Shown here: in pieces, positions 56,346 to 64,000 of the stretch
Position numbering within the stretch: position 1 is the stretch's first letter
How the letters are laid out: every line of letters begins with the position of its first letter
DNA from: Endomychus coccineus
Lineage: Eukaryota; Arthropoda; Insecta; Coleoptera; Endomychidae
Assembly: GCA_958510875.1 (NCBI GenBank)
Contig: OY294068.1
Span: 195,510,315-195,574,314, forward strand
Reading direction: 5' to 3'
DNA: 64,000 bases
Notes under the pieces: model-generated
Seen by the model: the letters and a program-made list of their open reading frames with translations, nothing else
What the model was told of the DNA's origin: nothing
The model's database searches: none
Translations under genes and position numbers: made by a program

Positions 56346-58045
56346 CCAGATTTTATATCTACGGTTTCGGCATTTACCTAGTGTAAAATGATTCTAAACG
56401 TTCCGAATAAAACTCAAGTTTACATAAAAACTAAGATTTCATTTAGAAAAATAATTACTGACAACTTATTTCACCAAACTGTGGCGTTATCAAAACTGAA
56501 TGTAGAATTATGTCCTTAAATATTAGAAATCAAACTGAATGTGGTACAAATTTCTGAGTATATTCGAACTATTTTTGACATGATATCCTTGTGCGTGCGT
56601 ATTTAACCCACTGTGGAAATGATTTCGCCGTTCCTATTGAATACGGTATATCAAATACGGCAAACATGTGTATGAATTTTCACAATGAATCACTTCGGGG
56701 TACCATTGCATGAGAAAATTCCCAAAAAATGCCATAGCTACGCTGGAAAACTACACACTTTGAGTGAAGTTTTTGAATTTTCTTCAATATAGAATCCTCA
56801 GTAAATTATATTCATTCAGATTTCTATGCCCATCCTCTTTGGATATGAATTCAAAGATCTAAATACAGTTACAAAATTGTATAGGCTCGACGGTGCTAAA
56901 TTCATATTTCAAATCAAGAAAACCTACAAAACGAACGATAAGACTGGAATTGAAGGAGTTGGTTGCTTTGATACCCGTTTGATCTCGTCTGTTTCTAAAT
57001 GAATGCATTCAGAGTGACAAAATTGAGCCTCCCACCCCCATAGTATATTATATAAATGAACAAACAACTTTTTCACTTATCCCTGTGTATTCAGAGAAAT
57101 CTGTTCGTTTAATTTCCTCTGCGATATTTCATCGGTTGTGATTTCCACTTGACAGCTTACATTAGAGACTAGAAACTTTCCTAATCGGGGCAAATCGGGA
57201 ATTCGGGTTCAGTCCATAAAATTGCGAGCAAACATTCATTAAGTAAAAGAAATCTGCTCATTATAATATTGCTCTTAGTAAATATTGGTCTCTCAGAATG
57301 ATTTTTAATATTCGAGTACTTAGGGTATATAAAATTTTACGGCACATCGTAAACTTTCACAAGAGTAAGCAATCAGCTTTAAGAAAAGACAATATAAATT
57401 TAATATCCCGAGTTCGCCATTAAAACTTTTGATATTCTTTACTTTCAGTTAACTACAGGAACTTTAAATATATTCTTTGATAGCACCCATGCCGGAAATA
57501 TAATTCTGCCGAAGGGAGATCCATTTGAATTTTTCGTGTATAACTTTGCGTGAAGAGTCAGCACATGAATACGTTCGATACCAAAGCATTCAGTGTATTT
57601 GAGATTACTATCTATGGGAGCTTTGTTGTATAATTATTATACAGATTGAGTTTTGTGAATTATAGACAGCCAGATGCATTTTGTTATTTTACAAAAGAAA
57701 CAAGTAAAGCGCTCTAGTAAGTTGTATCTTATAATACGCGATGCGGGCAAGCTCTCAATCTCTTATGACTGTAACTCGCGATATAATCACGGTTATACAT
57801 TGACTTGAAAATTTTTAATTTCTCGTAAATTTGTTGAATGAGTAACATAGTGACTAATTTAAGGGTGACCTATCTACTATTTAAAAATTCTCCAACGGAG
57901 TAGAGTTCTAAAACACATATGTAGTTGAAAACTTCAGCCTTGAATCGTTTTTTAGAATTAATCAATTCATGTAGACCCTTGAGTATACATTTATAAAAAC
58001 AAAGTCATGCATAATGGAGACTGTTTTTCGTTAAAGTTAATTTAT
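56346..58045. other. intergenic, no recognisable gene
   Basis: AT-rich sequence with no recognisable protein, RNA gene or repeat. Confidence 0.45.
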
Positions 58046-58049
58046 GGCA

Positions 58050-58470
58050 AGGATAATTACACCTGTTTTCATTCCTCGTATTACAGTTCCTGTGAACATA
58101 TGTGCTGATTTTTTTGCCATAAAAATAGGCTTTCAAAGATATACAGGCCTGGTGTTGTCAGAAACTGGTTACTAGTAAATTTATCTCTACATGACTGATT
58201 GAATTCCATGTTTAGAACTATTCTTGAAGTTCGTTTTTGCAGCCTAAAGTTATCTATTAGTCTGGAAAATCCTCCCCAGATCACAAAAGTATATTTAAGG
58301 CTGGAATAAGAATTGGCTCCTTAGGAAACTAGGGCCACCGTTCTGGATAGAACTTTCAATGCAAAGCATACTTCATTCAATTTTTTCGAGAAAACTTTAA
58401 TATGTTCATACCATTTTGGATGTTAGTCAATTGTGGCGCCAAGGATTTTTTCACCTTCGGAAATAGAAAG
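58050..58470 (-). pseudogene. CR1/jockey-like non-LTR RT C-terminal fragment
   Basis: Minus-strand frames read 'EGEKILGATID', 'HPKWYEHIKVFSKKIEL' (thumb block, normally FLGVxIDxxLxWxxHI), then 'IWGGFSRLIDNFRLQKRTSR' 'IVLNMEFNQSC' and 'FLTTPGLYIFESLF'. The catalytic palm is absent. It abuts a Penelope fragment on the opposite strand at about 58485. Confidence 0.75.
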
Positions 58471-58484
58471 GCATATTTCCCCAT

Positions 58485-58760
58485 AATCGAATAACTCTGG
58501 AGCCTGACACTGAGATCGATTGTGAGTCATGTTCAAAATGCTATGTAGGTCAAACGGGAAGGAGTAATCTAACTCGATGTGAAGAACTTGTTGCCCATAT
58601 AAAGAAAAATAATAGTGGAGAATCATTTTGAATACAGGTCACACCATCTCGCTAGAAATGTTATCAGTTTCAAAATACAGTTCTAACAACTATCTCGATG
58701 AATCAGAAGGGATGGGAATGTATAAACTTCAGTTGAGGGTAATCCCTTATCTACTAATTC
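58485..58760 (+). pseudogene. Penelope-like element GIY-YIG fragment
   Basis: The frame 'DCESCSKCYVGQTGRSNLTR' then 'CEELVAHIKKNNSGES' is the YIG half of the GIY-YIG endonuclease (here YVGQTGR) with the following helix. Decay follows: 'CYQFQNTVLTT', and 'GWECINFS' against the usual 'EAIEIHKN'. The GIY half and RT are missing. A hammerhead-like sequence lies 50-100 bp downstream. Confidence 0.68.
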
Positions 58761-58799
58761 CGAGTTGCATTCAAACAGGCACAATTAGTTCCTTTATTA

Positions 58800-58865
58800 G
58801 TTCATTCTGATGATTCTACTTGGCAGCTTAAACGTCCCCAGTATTTTTACAGTACTTTTAGTAGA
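58800..58865 (+). ncRNA. degenerate hammerhead-ribozyme-like motif
   Basis: CUGAUGA at 58807-58813 is followed by a weak stem II (UCUAC-UUGG-CAGCU region) and UAAAC in place of GAAAC. Then come CGUCC and the palindromic 'agtatttttacagtact', which also occurs, rearranged, in the motif at 14291-14344. Loss of G12 would abolish cleavage. Its position just 3' of a Penelope GIY-YIG fragment fits a decayed terminal-repeat ribozyme. Confidence 0.4.
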
Positions 58866-59585
58866 CAAGACAATATTATTTTGAAGGTAATTAAGAAATA
58901 TGAGCTTGCAGTTACTACTAAAATCGGTGAATAATTCATATCGAATAACGAAGTATAACCCAAGGACTTTTTCAAAGCAACAGATTATCAGCCCTGGTAT
59001 AAATCCATCAAAAACGATCCAAGCTTTTTCAATCAGTTCGAGTAAAGGAAGATTTAAATCATTCGAAATATAATAATTTTCATAGCAGCGATGATAACCG
59101 GAGTCAGAGTGCGGAATGATGAATGGCTGAAAGCATTGAACATGTTCTTTTTATTAAGAAAGTTACCTTGTTCCGGTATGTTCATTTATCATGGCAAACT
59201 TGAATTCCAGGCAGCTCTATAGAGACGCGTTCAATGTGGTGTTAGATACTTTGCAAATTCTTCGAACGATGCTCTTCACTGTTCTCATATTTGTCTGATG
59301 TATAGATTATATACCCACACATATTGACACACTGACCGTTACTATAACCAATTTTTTGGATAGAACCACGACGGAATTCCAGGTATGAACGCCAAACGAG
59401 GGATTTGCAAGGGTTTCGGGATGTGAGATAAAGGCATGATTATTTCAGTTGATTGGAATGTACAGAGGCGAAAACTTAGGAGACATGTTTTAAGCCAAAT
59501 TTCAAATTTTATAGCAATATCTCTTAATTCATTATTTTAGCAACCTCTGAGATGCGCAAATGATGAAATGAACGACGTTTATTGA
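58866..59585. other. unassigned, possibly decayed Penelope flank
   Basis: Frames such as 'FFKATDYQPWYKSIKND' occur but no domain can be defended. No repeats noted. Confidence 0.35.
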
Positions 59586-59589
59586 GGAA

Positions 59590-59735
59590 TACAATGTCTA
59601 CCGAGGGTGCAAATAGTTATACTGTTATATGTAGACGATTTGTTGATTCCAAGTGACCCTCCAGTTGATATAAACAGAGTAACAAGAAAGTCAATTTCAA
59701 AAACGGTTCTTGACCCAGATATGAATTATATATGA
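59590..59735 (+). pseudogene. copia-type LTR retrotransposon RT core fragment
   Basis: The frame 'QIVILLYVDDLLIPSDPPVD' 'INRVTRKS' contains the catalytic YVDDLLI block characteristic of Ty1/copia RTs, with both Asp present. The expected 'LGIEI' block is not found downstream and the frame stops within 30 codons. No LTR was seen nearby. Confidence 0.62.
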
Positions 59736-59780
59736 AGTTCTCGGGAAATAGGTCACACTAATACATGTGCTTATTATTTT

Positions 59781-59824
59781 CGCCTTTACGTACGTTTCGG
59801 TCTCACGACCATCATCAGAAGACG
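59781..59824 (-). ncRNA. hammerhead ribozyme (Penelope-associated type)
   Basis: The minus-strand RNA has every core element. Helix I is CGUCUU pairing with AAGGCG (6 bp, one G-U). The conserved CUGAUGA follows. Helix II is GGUC-GUGA-GACC (4 perfect pairs with a GNRA loop, plus one extra U before the stem). The GAAA is next, then a minimal helix III of CGU/ACG without a loop, and the UA of the cleavage triplet before helix I. Very short helix III is the known form in Penelope-like elements, where dimers are thought to cleave. A Penelope-like element lies in the same orientation at 60190-61690. Confidence 0.75.
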
Positions 59825-59844
59825 TTTAACTGTATAAAACGTGA

Positions 59845-60195
59845 TTTCTTAAGACTAATTGTATCACCACAGAGCGTCCTTATCCAACTAGTTTCAATTA
59901 AAAATGCCTACGTCGCCGAAACGAACAGAAGCACAACAATCGAAATTATAACACAATTAATGTTTTAAGCATATAAATTAAGAATCCGCTGCTAAGCAAT
60001 ATTCGTATAAGCTCTATAAACATATCGAATCACAGTATACAACTGAAGAACTGAACTGAGAATATAACGTTCGAGAATTCACTTCCGAACCAGATGTTGA
60101 AGATTTAGGAGGTAATAGAAAAAGGTTGTCAGACCTTATTGGAACTATTGCTTTTGAGCATTCTACCTAAAATATGTTTTCAACATCATAAAGAC
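59845..60195. repeat. terminal-repeat-like sequence, copy 2 (uninterrupted)
   Basis: Colinear with 55300-55489 plus 56206-56345 apart from small gaps. It lies between the hammerhead (59781-59824) and the end of the Penelope GIY-YIG domain (60195). That is where the terminal repeat of such an element is expected. Confidence 0.7.
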
Positions 60196-61690
60196 GCATG
60201 TAGCAATTTGAAAGGGTTTTAAGTAATTAAATTAGTATGAATTTGTCTTAATGACTGAATATCTGTTCTATGATTTATAGAATGGGATTCACGTTTGGTG
60301 TGAATCATCTCTGGAATAATAATCGATTTCCTCAGTTAAAAAAATTTCCAAATGGATTTGATGATAATTGTCAAACTTGTGTTATGCAAATGCAGATATA
60401 CTGGTGTCACGAAGCATTGTAGAGCGCTCGAGTTCTTTTACAAGAATAGCTACTGTTAGACCTGTTTCACCAATGTAGACTTCACCGCAGGAACAGGGAA
60501 TGCTGTAAATTCCTGCTAAATGACGAGGAGGAATTTGATCTTTGATAGGTTTGTAAAACTGAGATAGTATTGGAAGTGTGGAAAAACAAGTAGAAATATT
60601 ATGCTCCTTAAGGATTTTGGGAATTCGATCGATATTTTGAATATATGGGAGATAAATAGGAGATGAAGGAGGTGGGAGGATGGATTTGTGGCTCAGGTTG
60701 ATTAGAAATTTTAGGCAAAGTGTATTTCTTCATGGCTTTTTGAACGTTATAATGAAAGGATTTATTCAATAATAAGAGTGATGGATGGTATCTTGATTCT
60801 GATTTCAAGGATTAGGGTTGGGATAAGTCGACAGCTCTGTAAATGAAGGAGTTTATGACAGATGGCTTCTGGGCAGGTTGGTTGTGAGAAAGTCCATTGA
60901 GGTTATCGGTGTGAGTGGGTTTTCGATACACAGAATGTCCCAAAGTACCGTCAGTCTGTCGACTAACTAATAGATCTTAGGAACGGGAGTGAACCTTCCG
61001 ATTCAACTCCCATGGTGAAAAGGATATTGAATATGATGGATTCAAATGATTGAGGAAAAGAACAGGATATTAGCGAAGATGTTGCCAAATAACAAAAGTA
61101 TCGTCGACATATCAAAGCCAACATTTTGGCTTGAGAACAGATGACTCAATAGCAAAAAGTTTCCATGAATATATCTGCTATGGCCGAAGAAAGATGGGAA
61201 TCCATGGCAGCTCCCGAAGACTGCTCATAAAACTTACCACCCTACAGAAAATATATGGAAGATGAACAAGAATCAATCACCGGTAGTAAGTCCATTGAAA
61301 TGCTTTTGGCAGGTAACAGTTGAGAATTTATGGAAAGAGTGTCTGGAATGGGAACAATGGTAAAGAGAGATTCGACTTTAAAGCTGACGAGCAAATAGCC
61401 TGGGTCAACTTCAGGCGAATTTTTCAACGAAATGGAAGGAATTTAGTATAAAACTGTTGGAATTACCTACAAGAGGTTTGACAATGGAAAACAATTATCA
61501 AGAGAGTTCATAAGTAGGGGATCCGATAGTACTGACAATTAATCTCAGGGGAACTGAGGGCTTATGAATTTTAGGTTAATCATATAATTGGGGGCTTCTT
61601 GAACAATGGTGGATACGAAATTTTTTATCTGGATCACGAAGGGAGTAGATTGGAGATCACAACCTAGTTTCCGAATCTATAGTCACGTTA
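60190..61690 (-). pseudogene. Penelope-like element: RT and GIY-YIG endonuclease, degenerate
   Basis: Minus strand from 61690: 'PLRLIVSTIGSPTYELS' type lead-in, then 'GYLLVSFKVESLFTIVPIPD' and 'SMDLLPVIDSCSSSIYFL' (RT), then 'SSAIADIFMETF'. Next is 'LALICRRYFCYL', a decayed 'LRYVDDTFV' where the catalytic Asp pair is lost. 'FTMGVESEGSLPFL' and 'YTLPKISNQPEPQIHPPTSF' follow. The GIY-YIG endonuclease then reads 'AGIYSIPCSCGEVYIGETG', with both GIY and YIG intact, and 'VKELERS'. Frameshifts and stops are frequent. The domain order RT then GIY-YIG is diagnostic of Penelope-like elements. Downstream (3') come the terminal-repeat-like sequence and the hammerhead. Confidence 0.9.
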
Positions 61691-63080
61691 GTGTGTTTAT
61701 AATATGATAGATGAAAATCAAAGCTAAAAGTGTTTTATTATACTAATATGATAATGATAAATTATCGCAAATAAGCAACTTCCACCATCGATATTTCAAT
61801 AAATCACGTTCAATGTGGCCCGTTCTAATCCTGCTGGTGTCTGCAAATAAGTGAAGATCAGGAGCACTCACCATTCATATGAATTAGAAATAAAGTCAGA
61901 CCTAGCTCATCGTGAAAATTTCAGGCAAAATATTAAAAAAAAACTAGAGAACTTAAGCTTCTGTTTGAATACCAATTATTCTCGAAATTTGATTTCGTTT
62001 GGCATGAAGAAGGCTATGAAACTGATATTACAGATGAAGGCAAACAATATCAAAAGATGTAATTCATGTCCATGTTAAATTGGAAAAATAAATTGGATTA
62101 TGAAAGGTAGGTATTAAGAGTAGATCGGGGAAATCAATTAATCTGTTTCCAATCATATTACATACTTCAAAAGGAAGCACTCCAATCGATGTTAAACCCT
62201 TGTGACGTTCTGAACGTATAAATTATTAAACAAGCTCGGTATCTTTTTAGAACGAAATGAAGTTAATATTTCTTTCGCAAATAATTCCTACAATTCGTGG
62301 GTTCAAAGCAACTAAACTCGTCGAATTATGGCTTCATCCAGGATTTTATTCATTCACGTATTCCCCAGGGACAAGATTACAGTGGTCGAGTGAATGTAGT
62401 GGATGGTGTAGTGTTGAAAAGAGCGTGATGTAATAAAAGCTCTTGAAAAAACTCACGTCCGTACATTAAGCGGCATTCACTTCGAACGGTTTTTTTTTCG
62501 AGAGGATATTAATTATTCATAATTTTCTTTAACAAGAAAGCCAACGCTTGAGGGGTTCGAACGAAAAATAAATATCTTTCGAAAAGCTAAATGAAAATAT
62601 GTTTGTGGCTGCAGAAAAGTTTCCGCATCAACAGTTATATGTTATTCGGTGGAACGGTACTCATTAAAAGGAGAAGAAAATGAACCGTGGGGATGATGGT
62701 GGAGTTCTTTATTTTGGGAGTTCGCTTTCCACTTCATATCCAGTTTGCGCAACTTATAAGTAAACTCAGTTAATTGCTATATTTTACTTTTCCATTTCAA
62801 TGGGAATGTTTAATTTGCTTGCTTGTTCCTGCATTCTAAAATATGATTCATCTTTAAAATATGTTAAATAGCTGTTGCAACTATTAATTTTTTACAGTCT
62901 TAGTAAATTTCTGTTCTATCCATGCAAACCATGTACATGACCAGGCGATTGGTTGTATCTGTAACTGATTCTATCATTAGACTATTTTTGAGGAATGGTA
63001 CGAAAACCGCATAATGATCTAGCTAGGCCACGGTCGTATCCGCTATCCGCAAATTTGTTGATTTTACCTTAAAGGTTTTC
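61691..63080. other. intergenic, no recognisable gene
   Basis: A 75-codon frame at 61851-62078 (charged, 'SDLAHRENFRQNIKKKLENL') faintly resembles a linker found in some DNA-transposon proteins, but too weakly to call. Nothing else was recognised. Confidence 0.35.
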
Positions 63081-63084
63081 GAAA

Positions 63085-64000
63085 GTAGCGAGTTCAATAT
63101 GTCTATTTTCATGGACTTGAGCAAGGCTTTCGATTGCCTCTCTATGGAAATCTTACTAGCAAAACTAGAAAGATACAAATTTTCACAAAACAGTATTCGT
63201 CTCATAAAGTCTTACTTAACTGACCGAAAAATAGTCGTTCCAGGGAGCTATGTCGAAAAGTGGAGATCTGACTATGGGAGTCCCTCAGGGTTCCATTGTG
63301 GGACCTTTACTGTTTTTGATCTACATAAATGATTTGCCCAATTTTTTATCGGATATTGAAAGCTTTTTATACGCTGATGACTCCAACTTCTCTATAATAG
63401 GTAAAATTCTAGGGGAGGTTTTGGAGGCCACAAAGCAGGCGCAGTCGAGAGCCTTGGTTTGGTTCACTGCAAATAGACTCAGTGTTAACATAGAGAAGAC
63501 GCAAACACTTTTATTAACACTAAGAAATCATGAAACAATTGAAGGCAATTGTTCTAGTTTAAAATTTTTAGGAGTTCATATAGATAATACTCTTACATGG
63601 AATACTCATGTAGACGAACTAGCAAAAATAAATTGCAAAAAATATTTATGCCTTGCGCAGTCTCTCGGGCACTGTTTCAAATAATGTTTTGCTCACTGCC
63701 TACTACGGATTATGTGAATCTCTAATATCCTATGCTATTATAGTGTGGGGAAACTCAGCAGCTGCCAGAGGAAAATCTTTGGTTTACAAAGAAGGGCGAT
63801 ACGTATTGTGGCCGGTATTAAGTATCGAGATGATTTTAGGCATGCCTTTATAAATCTTCATGTCTTAACGTTTCCCTGTTTGTACATTTTTTCATGTCTT
63901 TGCTATGCTCTTGAGAGGTACCCTACGTTAACTCTCCAATGTGATGTACATGAGCATGATACAAGAAATAAATACGACATTAGGAAAGATTTTGGTCGAC
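63085..64000 (+). pseudogene. CR1/jockey-like non-LTR RT, runs off the window
   Basis: 'MSIFMDLSKAFDCLSMEILL' (RT block), a frameshift near 63260-63280, 'GVPQGSIVGPLLFLIYINDL', 'IESFLYADDSNFSII' (YADD intact), the thumb 'LKFLGVHIDNTLTWNTHVDE', a second frameshift near 63655, 'LISYAIIVWGNSAAARG', and finally 'VHEHDTRNKYDIRKDFGR' at the window edge. Same family as 16140-17640. 5' truncated; the 3' end lies beyond 64000. Confidence 0.9.

Noticed and set aside
61851..62078. 75-codon charged frame with faint similarity to DNA-transposon linkers
   Set aside because: The similarity rests on a few residues and no neighbouring motif supports it.
1..64000. CRISPR arrays, bacterial operons, phage attachment sites or origins
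   Set aside because: No spaced identical short repeats, Shine-Dalgarno-led gene strings or prokaryotic genes; the sequence is clearly animal.

Overview
This is AT-rich animal DNA, almost certainly from an insect. The evidence is the set of mobile elements it carries: Penelope-like elements, several non-LTR retrotransposon clades, mariner-superfamily transposons with the WPPRSPDL signature, a Helentron-type endonuclease and a copia fragment. A beetle genome would fit, but nothing here fixes the order or species. There are no bacterial operons, no rRNA and no recognisable complete host gene. Nearly all protein-like sequence is decayed transposon, broken by frameshifts, stops and deletions.

Layout. 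0-5 kb is featureless apart from short repeats. 5.9-7.6 kb is a nest of inverted repeats around a 956-bp foldback hairpin. 9.0 kb holds the 3' end of an RNase H-bearing non-LTR element. 10.7-12.35 kb (minus) is an R4/Dong-like element with a restriction-like endonuclease region. 12.67 kb has a tRNA-like cloverleaf between 40-bp direct repeats. 14.3-15.0 kb is a Penelope-like reverse transcriptase (RT) with a hammerhead-like motif. 16.1-17.8 kb is a CR1/jockey-like RT ending in an ATT tract. 19.6-21.1 kb holds two more retroelement remnants. 22.2 kb is a Penelope GIY-YIG domain. 23.8-24.5 kb is another RNase H element. 25.4-25.75 kb has promoter-like sequence. 27.3-27.9 kb is a minisatellite. 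28.8-31.4 kb is a fairly well preserved RNase H element inserted into an older jockey-like RT. 32.86-36.82 kb is a complex locus: a mariner-superfamily transposon with roughly 480-bp inverted repeats and an intron-containing transposase, alternating with three copies of a 318-bp unit. 38.9-45.5 kb is a dense retroelement cluster. 46.4 kb has a small membrane-protein-like ORF. 48.3-49.2 kb (minus) is a Helentron endonuclease fused to the last helicase motif. 49.66-50.94 kb holds two mariner-type copies in inverted arrangement. 53-61.7 kb is again nested retroelements, including a Penelope-like element (60.2-61.7 kb) next to a hammerhead ribozyme candidate with all three helices (59.78-59.82 kb). 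The window ends inside another non-LTR RT.

How it works together. The elements do not cooperate; the interest is in their nesting and in the structural parts that survive: ribozyme-like folds beside Penelope elements, long inverted repeats, foldback hairpins and tandem duplication around a DNA transposon. Host regulatory candidates (a CRE/YY1-like start at 25.4-25.75 kb, paired POU octamers near 26.35 kb) are weak.

All assignments come from reading translated frames and repeat structure by eye. Family names are to clade or superfamily level and should be read that way.
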